DNA of 20,193 nucleotides, from assembly GCA_964604195.1 (NCBI GenBank), contig CAZRXW010000016.1, positions 1 to 20,193 of the forward strand, given 5' to 3'. The notes beneath the pieces are model-generated. The model was given only the letters and a program-made list of their open reading frames with translations, did not search any database and was not told where the DNA came from. Below are positions 4,787 to 13,000 of the stretch, one piece after another (position 1 is the first letter of the stretch; each line of letters begins with the position of its first letter). Source of the DNA: SSEF01 sp964604195. Its GTDB lineage: Bacteria; Patescibacteriota; Minisyncoccia; Moranbacterales; UBA1568. The position numbers and the translations under genes were made by a program.

Positions 4787-5460
4787 TCCACGTTACTCCT
4801 CCACAGGCCCTTCATCTCGCTATGTTGCCTACTGCTACGAAACAGGCTTTTTTGTCTTGTATAGAGATGGATATTTTTTCAGGAGGCGGCTGGTATTTGG
4901 CAGGGGGCACGGCACTCGCGCTGCAGACTGGACATCGTGTTTCGGTAGATCTTGATTTTTTTACGACTGAAGCGGATTTTGATGCGGATCAGATAGAAAG
5001 AGCATTGAGAGAGCGAGGCGAATGGGTTACCACTTTGCGAGAAAAAGGAACACTCTATGGAATTTTTCAGGGTGCCAAGGTGAGTTTTATCGCGTATCCT
5101 TCTTTTTGCCCATCGGACGAGGCACTCCAGTGTCAGACGGTGCGTTTGATAGTACCTCGGGACATCGCGGTGATGAAAATTGTAGCGGTCAGCCAGCGCG
5201 GCAAGAAGCGTGATTTTTTTGATTTGTATTGGTTGGCACACAATGGCAGAGGACTTGAAGAAGCGCTCCTGGGTGCTTTGGAACAGTTTGGCAATCGCGA
5301 GCACAGCCTGCCTCATTTTCTGAAAAGCCTGGTGTACTTTGTCGATGCGGAAGACGATCCGATGCCGGAGATATCTTTTGTTGCCGACTGGGAGGAAGTG
5401 AAAAAATATTTTGAGACTACCGTGTCGACTCTAGCTAAAAAAATGCTGCAGTTGTCATAG
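4783..5460 (+). CDS. AbiEii/AbiGii-family nucleotidyltransferase (toxin-like)
   Basis: A 225-residue protein of the MNT/AbiEii fold. The core motif is YLAGGTALALQ (38-48) followed by GHRVSVDLDFF (50-60): GG at 41-42 and the acidic pair D56/D58 are the catalytic signature. KIVAVSQRGKKRDFFDLYWL (132-151) matches the conserved K...R-D-x-x-D-L motif. AbiE toxins (AbiEii, MenT) are reported to transfer nucleotides, in some cases onto tRNA; the substrate here is unknown. The ATG at 4783 overlaps the DUF6922 stop by four bases and is preferred to a GTG at 4762. A usual AbiEi winged-helix antitoxin gene is not present. A hairpin (5491-5523) follows the stop. Confidence 0.88.
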   Translation: MIHVTPPQALHLAMLPTATKQAFLSCIEMDIFSGGGWYLAGGTALALQTGHRVSVDLDFFTTEADFDADQIERALRERGEWVTTLREKGTLYGIFQGAKVSFIAYPSFCPSDEALQCQTVRLIVPRDIAVMKIVAVSQRGKKRDFFDLYWLAHNGRGLEEALLGALEQFGNREHSLPHFLKSLVYFVDAEDDPMPEISFVADWEEVKKYFETTVSTLAKKMLQLS

Positions 5461-5497
5461 GGAAAATTGTTCGGTTTCGAACAGTCTTTCGAAGTTC

Positions 5498-5517
5498 CCT
5501 GCCTGCCGATAGGCAAG
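5498..5517 (+). repeat. Dispersed 20-bp palindrome, copy 4
   Basis: CCTGCCTGCCGATAGGCAAG matches 18 of 20 positions of the 6460-6479 copy. Flanking GAAGT (5491-5495) and ACTTC (5519-5523) extend it into a longer hairpin behind abiEii that may help end the transcript. Confidence 0.8.
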
Positions 5518-5556
5518 GACTTCCAAGGGGAAGTCAAACTTCTCTTGCTTCCGCTC

Positions 5557-5588
5557 GAGGTCGTTCTTCTCCTTGGAAGTGCGGCCTC
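5557..5588 (+). repeat. 32-nt two-stem hairpin repeat, left of the toxin-antitoxin pair
   Basis: GAGGTC-GTT-CTTCT-CCTT-GGAAG-TGC-GGCCTC. The outer and inner stems pair, and both arms, loops and the length (32 nt) match the copy at 6299-6330. Similarity continues into a pyrimidine-rich flank (CTTCTTACTCCC). Confidence 0.65.
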
Positions 5589-5627
5589 TTCTTACTCCCA
5601 GAAACATCCTTCCCTGCTCTCCTGTTA

Positions 5628-5655
5628 TTGACAGGCAAAGAACAGGTGCTATGAT
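5628..5655 (+). promoter_or_regulatory. Promoter of the RHH-ParE operon
   Basis: TTGACA (5628-5633) and TATGAT (5650-5655), 16-base spacer. The antitoxin ATG is 28 bases past the -10, and no SD is visible in the short leader. RHH antitoxins usually repress their own promoter, so autoregulation is likely (inference). Confidence 0.7.
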
Positions 5656-5683
5656 GACAATGTAATCACTTGTATTCAAATAT

Positions 5684-5935
5684 ATGGCTTCTGGTACAAA
5701 ACAAAGCACCCTGACCCTGAGGGTTTCGAGTGGACTCAAGAAAAGACTCGATCAATTTGCCATGCTGACAGATAGTTCTCTCTCTTCAGTAGCTGCCACA
5801 GCGGTAGAAGAATACCTGGCTTGGCGGATTCCGCAGCAGAAAGACTTGGAAAAGGCAATCAAAGAGGCAGATCAGGGAAAATTTGCTACTGAGGCAGAGG
5901 TGAAAGCAGTGATGAAGAAATGGGGCTATGTATGA
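5684..5935 (+). CDS. Ribbon-helix-helix (CopG/ParD-like) antitoxin
   Basis: An 83-residue protein. Residues about 8-46 match an RHH DNA-binding domain: a beta strand STLTLRVSSGLKKRLDQFA, then a helix region SLSSVAATAVEEYL. The C-terminal part (KAIKEADQGKFATEAEV, then VMKKWG) is the typical tail that wraps the toxin. It would dimerise, bind the operon promoter and neutralise the ParE-like toxin encoded next, whose start overlaps this gene by 8 bases. Confidence 0.85.
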   Translation: MASGTKQSTLTLRVSSGLKKRLDQFAMLTDSSLSSVAATAVEEYLAWRIPQQKDLEKAIKEADQGKFATEAEVKAVMKKWGYV

Positions 5936-6200
5936 AGTAAAATGGCGCCGTCAAGCGCTTCAGGATCTGGATCATATCGCAGATTTCATCGCTCTCGACA
6001 ACAAGGAGCGAGCGGCTTCTTTTGTGCATGATATTTTTTCTCGAGTTGAGGAGCTGAAAACGTTTCCTTATCGAGGAAAGACAGGGAAAACAGCGGGTAT
6101 TCGGGAGCTAGTCGTGCATCGACACTACCTGGTTTCGTATCGTGTCGGAAGGGAAAATATCGAAGTGCTGCAGGTCTGGCATACTGCAGAGAAGCGGTGA
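5928..6200 (+). CDS. RelE/ParE-superfamily toxin
   Basis: A 90-residue protein with the ParE/RelE fold pattern: VKWRRQALQDLDHIADFIA (4-22), AASFVHDIF, LKTFPYRGKTGKTAGIRELVV (44-64), YLVSYRV and IEVLQVWHTAEKR at the end. ParE members poison gyrase and RelE members cleave mRNA on the ribosome. The RELVV...YLVSYRV form and the RHH partner favour ParE, but the target cannot be read from sequence. Its ATG lies 8 bases inside the antitoxin gene, so the two are translationally coupled. A terminator follows at 6223. Confidence 0.88.
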   Translation: MYEVKWRRQALQDLDHIADFIALDNKERAASFVHDIFSRVEELKTFPYRGKTGKTAGIRELVVHRHYLVSYRVGRENIEVLQVWHTAEKR

Positions 6201-6222
6201 AATCATCAAAGATAGAATTGTT

Positions 6223-6250
6223 ACTTAGAAGTCAGGCTTCTAAGTTTTCT
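6223..6250 (+). terminator. Rho-independent terminator of the RHH-ParE operon
   Basis: A 9-bp perfect stem ACTTAGAAG/CTTCTAAGT (6223-6231 with 6237-6245) with a 5-base loop, followed by TTTCT. Confidence 0.8.
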
Positions 6251-6298
6251 CGAGAAACCGCACTTCAAAGAGGAAGGCGCTTTTTTGTTTGACTCCCT

Positions 6299-6330
6299 GA
6301 GGTTTGTCTTCCCCTTGGAAGCCGAACCTC
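6299..6330 (+). repeat. 32-nt two-stem hairpin repeat, right of the toxin-antitoxin pair
   Basis: GAGGTT-TGT-CTTCC-CCTT-GGAAG-CCG-AACCTC. It has the same length and layout as 5557-5588, with a compensatory change at the innermost pair of the outer stem (C-G there, T-A here). The two copies lie in direct orientation on either side of the RHH-ParE module. Confidence 0.7.
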
Positions 6331-6362
6331 TTCCTCCTCCCCGAGCACACTCGGAGATTTTT

Positions 6363-6371
6363 TGATATACT
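6363..6371 (+). promoter_or_regulatory. Extended -10 promoter before the 1149-residue LamG gene
   Basis: TGATATACT fits an extended -10 (TGN-TATACT); no good -35 is seen. The start would be near 6378, so the inverted AATT arrays (6383-6517) would lie in the leader, as the GTAT/ATAC arrays do for parA. Confidence 0.45.
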
Positions 6372-6382
6372 AGGGAAGAAGA

Positions 6383-6410
6383 AATTATCAATTTTCAATT
6401 CACAATTTTC
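6383..6410 (+). repeat. Heptamer array (AATTNNN)4, left arm
   Basis: AATT occurs at 6383, 6390, 6397 and 6404, an exact 7-bp period. A further set at 6423, 6431, 6439 and 6447 has an 8-bp period. CAATTTTCAATT-NNN-AATTTTCAA here matches the reverse complement of the right arm at 6493-6517. Confidence 0.75.
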
Positions 6411-6459
6411 AAACAATACCTCAATTATCCAATTCTTCAATTGAGAAATTTGTTCATTG

Positions 6460-6479
6460 CCTGCCTGCCGGTAGGCAGG
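6460..6479 (+). repeat. Dispersed 20-bp palindrome, copy 5 (reference copy)
   Basis: CCTGCCTGCCGGTAGGCAGG lies between the two AATT heptamer arrays. It is identical in reverse complement to 4450-4469. Confidence 0.9.
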
Positions 6480-6492
6480 GAAATTTATTGAA

Positions 6493-6517
6493 AATTGAAA
6501 ATTAGAAATTGAAAATT
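6493..6517 (+). repeat. Heptamer array (NNNAATT)4, right arm
   Basis: AATT occurs at 6493, 6500, 6507 and 6514, an exact 7-bp period, with units mostly GAAAATT. It is inverted relative to the left arm and ends 8 bases before the LamG ATG. Confidence 0.75.
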
Positions 6518-6525
6518 GTTTCATA

Positions 6526-9500
6526 ATGTCTTATCAAGTAACAAAAAATAGAGTTCTCCAATACATCGGCATTATCCTCATCATAGGGGTGTTTGCCGGT
6601 GCCTATTGGTACTTCAAAGTGTACGCCGGGGTCAAGACCAATGCCCTGTCACCGACTGGTTCGCTCACCAGCGGGCTGGTCGGCTACTGGCCGTTTGATC
6701 GTGTCAGTGTGATTGGTACAACGTCTTTGGATCGCAGTACCAGCAAGTATAATGGCTCCCTGTCTGGTGGGCCAACGGTTACATCGGGACAGATTGGTCA
6801 AGCACTTAATTTTGATGGATCGGATGATTTTATGTCACTCGGTTCATCGGATTATTTAAATGTGAACGCTACTGCAGACATGACTATTTCTGGATGGTTT
6901 TTTCGTGATACATTTACGACTGATGATGTGATTGTTGCAAAAATATATGGAATTGGGCCAGGAGAAACTGGCTACGGAGTGTATATATCAAGTGGCGATC
7001 AACTTATTTTTAAAATAGGAGACGGTGTTCAGACCTATACGGTCACTACCTCGATGACGTTCACGACATCAGTCTGGACACATTTTTCTATAGTCTGGGA
7101 TCAGGACTCGGCAGCCAACACCAAGATTTATATTAATGGTCAATCAGTTTCTACTTCTACGAGTGGCACAATTAGTGATATTGACGATGCATCATATTCG
7201 CATACGTTTCGCGTAGGAGCTCTTTCTGCTGGAGGAGAGCCGTTTGATGGAAAAATTGATGAAGTGCGGGTGTACAATAGGACATTAACCGCAAATGAAG
7301 TATTGACACTTTACAGCTTCACCGGCATAGGGAGCGAGGTGAATAGTAGTGCCTCCCAACCCCAAGGCACCGGCCGGCTCGATAGCGGCCTCGCTGGGTA
7401 CTGGAAGCTTGACGAGGGGAGTGGCACCAGCGCTGCGGACAGTAGTACTAATGCAAATACCGGCACCCTCACCAATGGTCCGACTTGGACCACTGGCCAA
7501 ATCGGGAGTGCAGTGGATTTCGACGGGACGAATGATTATATCACCATGGGGGATCAGTCTATTCATGAGGGTATGGCAATGATGGCACTTTCTGGCTGGA
7601 TTAAAATGGATGCGTTGCCGGCTTCCAACTATTTTGTCATAACCAAATCTTCTGCAATAGGTCAGTACAGACTTGCTATCAGCTCAACAGGTATGCCAAC
7701 TTTTGTAGTGGCAACTACCAACAATGCCTGGTATTCTTCTGGTACGACAGCGAGTGGAACAACGGCTCTAACGACTTCCGCCTGGACTCATCTCCTTGGG
7801 ACTTACGATGGTCAATATGTGAGACTCTATGTCAATGGCGTATTGGTGGGCGCTGGTTCACAGGCTATTTCTGGGAATATTGTTTCCAGTACGAGTGAGT
7901 TTCGTCTGAGTTATGACTCATATGGAAATTATTTTAACGGTCAAATCGATGAAGTACGTTTATATAGCCGTGCTCTCTCCGCTGACGAAGTCGCCGATCT
8001 CTACCGCCTCACCTCTCCCACTGGCGTTGATACCAGCCTCAAAGGGTACTGGTCATTTAATGGCCAGGACATCTCAGGAACTACGGCCTATGATCGGAGT
8101 GGCGCGGGGAACACCGGTACCCTCACCAATGGCCCCACCGTCACCCCAGGCAAAGTTGGCCAGGCGCTCTCATTTGATGGGAGTGATGATGAAGTTTCTA
8201 TTGCTGATGTAGCGTCATTACGGCCGGAGAGTGGGAGCTGGTCTGTTGCTCTCTGGGCTAAACCGTCCAATATCGACCAAAACTCGGGTTTGGTTAGTAA
8301 ACGTCAGCCGTCTGGATCTTATGAGCAATGGGGTGTTGTGGTTTGTGGTGATGACAACTGCAGCATTAACGGGAAGAAAGTCAGTTTCCTTATGAGGCAA
8401 GATGGCAGCAATTACCGCTACTTTCTTACGTCAAACAATGTGGCTGATGGCAATTGGCATCATATTGTAGCGGTGGCTAACAGTGGTTCCGGCACGCTGA
8501 AACTGTATATTGACGGACTCGATGTGCAGGGAGTTCTCTCAAGCGCCGGTTCTTGGCCGACTATCAATAATACCGATGCCATGAGAATAGGATCTTCCAA
8601 TACAACAGGTTACTTCGCTGGTCCGATCGACGAAGTGCGTGTCTACAACACCGCGCTCACGGCCGCGCAGATCCAGTCCCTCTATCAGCAAGGTCAAAGC
8701 GATGAAGTGAATACCGGGGCATCACAGGCCCAGGGTACTGGCCGTCTCGACTCAGGCCTCGCTGGGTACTGGAAAATGGATGATGGCAGTGGCACGAGTG
8801 CTACTGATTCATCAACCAATGCGAATACCGGCACCCTCACCAATGGTCCAACCTGGACGACGGGACAGATTGGGGGAGCGGTCTCTTTTGATGGGGTGGA
8901 TGATTATGTTGCCATTGGTACGACACTAACCTCCACCAGTGCCATAACTGTGGCGGCTTGGGTGAATGCCTCATCGAGTGTTGATGGCATGGCAATTTTT
9001 GGTAACATCAATGGTCAACTTGGCTCAGATCGCCAATGTTTAATGTATGATAACGCTGGGACTAACAACATTTATTTTGGTAACGTGGTTATTAATTATC
9101 AGTTAACTGGTAGTCTTGGGACCGGCACGTGGCATCATGTGGTGTTTTCGAATAGTGGCACGACCAATAGACTATACCTAGATGGTGCCAAAGTAGCAGA
9201 AAATTCTGCTGGCGCCCTCACTTCTGCCAATGAAGGCAATCTCAATATAGGATCTTGTAATGGAGGCAATTTCTTTGCTGGTACTATCGATGAGGCAAGA
9301 GTGTATCATAGACAGCTTTCCTCTGACGAGGTATCCGAGCTCTACCGTCTCACCTCGCCCACTGGTACCGACACCAGTCTCAAGGGCTACTGGTCATTTA
9401 ATGGGAAAGACATTTCTGGTACCACCGCCTATGACCGCTCAGGTGCAGGAAACAACGGTACGCTTACCAATGGCCCGACGGTTACACCAGGGAAAGTGGG

Positions 9501-9975
9501 GCAGGCGCTCTCGTTTGATGGGACAGATGATAAGGTGTCCTTTTCCGCATTTACTACCGGGGCAACCTTTACTTTGTCTCTTTGGGTGAGGCCAAATGCT
9601 CAGATTGAAAGCTATGGAGCGCTCTTGATACAGGGAACGGGGCTGCAGTTGGGGCTTAGTTATCGCGGATCTGCTGCCGGTTCCAATGCTGGAAAGGTCT
9701 CCTATTGGGATAGTGGAGGGGAAAAATTGAGTAGTACAGCTATAGCAGATGGCGCGTGGAGCCATATTGCTGTAGTAGTAAGTGCTGGTGATCTCCAATT
9801 CTATACTAACAGTGTCCCAAATGGGACGGCCTCATCCATCACATCGTTAAATCTGTCTGTTATGGGTGATGATAGCTTAAGTGAGACTTTCAAGGGTTCA
9901 ATCGACGAAGTGCGTATCTACAATACCGCGCTCACCGCTTCACAAATCCAGGCGCTGTACAATGCTGGTAAGTAA
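6526..9975 (+). CDS. Giant signal-anchored surface protein with five LamG modules
   Basis: An 1149-residue protein. The N-terminal anchor (TM about 13-32, IGIILIIGVFAGAYWYF) is homologous to the other two LamG proteins here, so the rest is outside the cell. Five concanavalin A-like LamG modules start near residues 50, 288, 505, 744 and 951. After the first they alternate between type A (GLAGYWKLDEGSGTS, then GPTWTTGQIG) and type B (SLKGYWSFNGKDISG, then GPTVTPGKVGQALSFDG). Module ends are nearly identical (IDEVRVYN, then ALTA or ALSADEV), while the cores differ strongly. Two links recur: LYRLTSPTGTDTS from A to B, and LYQQGQSDEVNTGASQAQG from B to A. Likely role: adhesion or glycan binding at the surface (inference). 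No SD precedes the ATG, which follows the heptamer arrays. A terminator follows the stop. Confidence 0.88.
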   Translation: MSYQVTKNRVLQYIGIILIIGVFAGAYWYFKVYAGVKTNALSPTGSLTSGLVGYWPFDRVSVIGTTSLDRSTSKYNGSLSGGPTVTSGQIGQALNFDGSDDFMSLGSSDYLNVNATADMTISGWFFRDTFTTDDVIVAKIYGIGPGETGYGVYISSGDQLIFKIGDGVQTYTVTTSMTFTTSVWTHFSIVWDQDSAANTKIYINGQSVSTSTSGTISDIDDASYSHTFRVGALSAGGEPFDGKIDEVRVYNRTLTANEVLTLYSFTGIGSEVNSSASQPQGTGRLDSGLAGYWKLDEGSGTSAADSSTNANTGTLTNGPTWTTGQIGSAVDFDGTNDYITMGDQSIHEGMAMMALSGWIKMDALPASNYFVITKSSAIGQYRLAISSTGMPTFVVATTNNAWYSSGTTASGTTALTTSAWTHLLGTYDGQYVRLYVNGVLVGAGSQAISGNIVSSTSEFRLSYDSYGNYFNGQIDEVRLYSRALSADEVADLYRLTSPTGVDTSLKGYWSFNGQDISGTTAYDRSGAGNTGTLTNGPTVTPGKVGQALSFDGSDDEVSIADVASLRPESGSWSVALWAKPSNIDQNSGLVSKRQPSGSYEQWGVVVCGDDNCSINGKKVSFLMRQDGSNYRYFLTSNNVADGNWHHIVAVANSGSGTLKLYIDGLDVQGVLSSAGSWPTINNTDAMRIGSSNTTGYFAGPIDEVRVYNTALTAAQIQSLYQQGQSDEVNTGASQAQGTGRLDSGLAGYWKMDDGSGTSATDSSTNANTGTLTNGPTWTTGQIGGAVSFDGVDDYVAIGTTLTSTSAITVAAWVNASSSVDGMAIFGNINGQLGSDRQCLMYDNAGTNNIYFGNVVINYQLTGSLGTGTWHHVVFSNSGTTNRLYLDGAKVAENSAGALTSANEGNLNIGSCNGGNFFAGTIDEARVYHRQLSSDEVSELYRLTSPTGTDTSLKGYWSFNGKDISGTTAYDRSGAGNNGTLTNGPTVTPGKVGQALSFDGTDDKVSFSAFTTGATFTLSLWVRPNAQIESYGALLIQGTGLQLGLSYRGSAAGSNAGKVSYWDSGGEKLSSTAIADGAWSHIAVVVSAGDLQFYTNSVPNGTASSITSLNLSVMGDDSLSETFKGSIDEVRIYNTALTASQIQALYNAGK

Positions 9976-9982
9976 AAAGGTT

Positions 9983-9991
9983 TGGTATACT
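9983..9991 (+). promoter_or_regulatory. Possible extended -10 promoter before the six-module LamG gene
   Basis: TGGTATACT fits TGN-TATACT. No convincing -35 is present. The start would fall at the foot of the following hairpin, so its use is uncertain. Confidence 0.35.
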
Positions 9992-9995
9992 AAAG

Positions 9996-10017
9996 ACCTC
10001 TTTTAAGAGGTGTTTTT
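9996..10017 (+). terminator. Terminator between the two giant LamG genes
   Basis: ACCTCTT/AAGAGGT (9996-10002 with 10005-10011) followed by GTTTTT. It ends 3 bases before the next ATG, so it may also influence expression of that gene. Confidence 0.65.
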
Positions 10018-10020
10018 AGC

Positions 10021-13000
10021 ATGAATACTTACGACTTTACAAGATCCCGTATTTTTCAATGGCTTGGTATTTTGCTGGCCCTGGGCCTCATTGCGGTTTC
10101 GTATTGGTACTATCGGAGCCAAGCGAGCACGCTCAATAGTCCATCGACTGATCCGATAAGTACCGGTCTTGCTGGTTACTGGGCGCTCGATGAGGGGACG
10201 GGGACGAGCGCCACTGATTCCTCGACCAATGGTAGTACCGGAACTCTTACCAACAGCCCCACTTGGACCACGGGACAGATTGGGAGCGCGGTGGATTTTG
10301 ATGGGGTGGATGATTATATTGATGTAGGGACAGCTGGACTTACTTTGCCGACTAGGTTGACTGGCGCACTTTGGGTAAAAGTTGATGACATTGCCTTCGG
10401 TAAAAACCATGCATTCTTGTCAAATAGAACATCTGGTAATACTGGATGGTCTTTTGGGATAAATAGCGGGGGTACTTGTTCTCCTAATCCTGATTGTCGA
10501 CCGATACAATTTACTATTCAGGGAGTAGCAACTTATTTTTCAAGTGCAGTGGTATATGAAGGGCAGTGGACCCATGTAGTTTTTTCGTGGGATGGATCAA
10601 CGGTGAATTTTTTTATTAATGGTAGTCCTGGTGGAAGTGCCTCGACTGGAAGCATGACTACTGGAACAAATCTGCTGCTAGGAACTGGAGGACCATCTCC
10701 TGGGACAGCATTTTTAGATGGTTCCCTCGACGAAGTACGGATCTACAACCGTGCCCTCTCCGCCGACGAAGTATCCGAGCTCTATCACCTCACTTCTCCC
10801 ACTGGAGTCGATACCAGCCTCAAGGGCTACTGGAGTTTCAATGGTAAAGATGTGAGTGGCACCACTGCCTATGACCGCAGTGGTGCAGGGAACACTGGCA
10901 CCCTTACCAATGGCCCTACCATCACCGAGGGGCGAGTGGGCCAGGCACTCAATTTCTTCCCCAATGGGAGCGATAATAACTCACGCATGTTAATCACTGA
11001 TCCAGCCAACGGTAGCCTCGATTTTGGATCGGGAGACTTTTCGGTTGGGTTTTGGATGAAGGGTCGCGGGTATAGCGATCAAACAAGTTCGCTCAATGTT
11101 CCCTTGGCGAAAAAGAATAACGATTCAGCTGGAACAGCAGGATACGCCTTTTACTATACGAGTAGCAATTTAATGACCTTTCGCATGGGCAATGGCACAA
11201 CCGACTATAATATTGCAGCACTTACCAATACGGTAAGTGATAACGGGTGGCATTTCTATATAGGTACTCGCTCTGGAACAACACTGACTCTATTTATTGA
11301 TAGCATTGTAGCCGGTTCGACTACTGTCTCTGGTTCTACATCAAATTCAGAAAATTTGGCAATTGGTGCTGATGATAATGGAGGGAACGGAAACTCTCGT
11401 AATGTTAATGCGATTATTGATGAGGTAAGGATATATGGAACTGCACTCACGGCAACACAGATCCAATCACTCTATGCTTTGGGCCAGTCCGATAAAGTTA
11501 ACACGAGTATGTCACAATCTGTCGGAACAGGGAGGCTTGATAGTGGTCTCGCTCTCTACTGGCCCCTCGATGATGGCACCAGTGGTGCTACTCCTACTAC
11601 TGCTGCAGACTCCTCTACCAATGCTAACACCGGCACCCTTACTGGTGGCCCCACCTGGACCACAGGACAGATTGGAAGTGCTGTCGATTTTGATGGAACC
11701 GATGATTATGTAACCGTAGCCGATACCGATGCTCTGGATGTCACCGACGGCACCCACTTCACCCTCACGGGTTGGTTTAACCGTGATACATATACCGCAG
11801 ACCATACAATCATCGCCAAACGGAATGGCCAGGCAGCAGGCGATACGGGGTATGTGCTCTATGTAGATGATACCAACGACGATGTTGTCTTTGAGGTCTC
11901 TGATGGCACCGATGAATATTCCCGAACCTCTACCAGTAGCTTTACTGCAACCGGTTGGCAACACGTGGCAGCTGTCTTTGATGATACCCTCGGCATGACT
12001 ATCTATATCAATGGCACAGTCAACCAGGACGCGGCTTCGGGTACTATCGGGAATATTGGGAGCTTGGCCAATACTGTAGCCTTCCGATCTGGAGCTGAAT
12101 CTGATGCGGGGAGTCCTTTTGACGGGAAACTCGATGAAATTCGTTTGTACAATCGAGTACTTTCTCCCGATGAGGTCAATCAACTCTATCGCCTCACGGC
12201 TCCCACCAGTGTTGACGCGACTCTAGATGCTTACTGGTCATTTGATGGCCATACCATCTCTGGGACGACACTCTACGACCAGAGCGGTCGTTCGAAAAAT
12301 GGTACGCTCATGAATGGAGTCCAAATTACCGAAGGTAAGATTGGCCAGGCCCTCCTCTTTGACGGAGTGGATGACCGGGTTAATGTGACATCAGTGACGA
12401 CTGGGACCACCTTTACTATCACGGCTTGGGTTATGCCGCGACCAGGCGGACCTTCGTATGGACATATTTTTGGTGTAAACCAAAACACTTGTTTTGAGTA
12501 TCATAATGCCAACAATAAGCTGACATATAATCATAGCGGAGGTTACAATGATAGCAATACTGCTCTGGTAGATAACGAATGGAATTTTGTTGGGATGGTC
12601 GTTACTGCTGGCAATGGAGTCTTTTACCTCGACGGCAATCCCGATGGAACCAAGACAGGTATCGGAACCGCAAATTTTGCAGAAATTGGCTGGAATACAG
12701 GTGGCGAGTATTTCAATGGGAAAATTGATGAACTCCGCTTCTATGGACGGGCTCTCTCTGCGGCTGAAATGAAAGCGCTCTATACCCAAGGAGTGAGTAG
12801 CAGTATCAATAGCGGCAATAGTCAACCGGAAGGCGGCAATAGCCCTGATGGTGGTCTAGCTGGGTATTGGGCACTCGACGATGGATCGGGCACGACTGCT
12901 ACAGACTCATCCACCAATGGCAATACTGGCACCCTCACCAATGGCCCAACGTGGACAACAGGGCAGATGAATGGGGCAGTGGACTTTGATGGCACCGATG

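Noticed and set aside
6240..6524. Minus-strand open frame of 94 codons
   Set aside because: It is made of the 32-nt hairpin repeat, the AATT arrays and the palindrome; similar peptides arise wherever these repeats occur.
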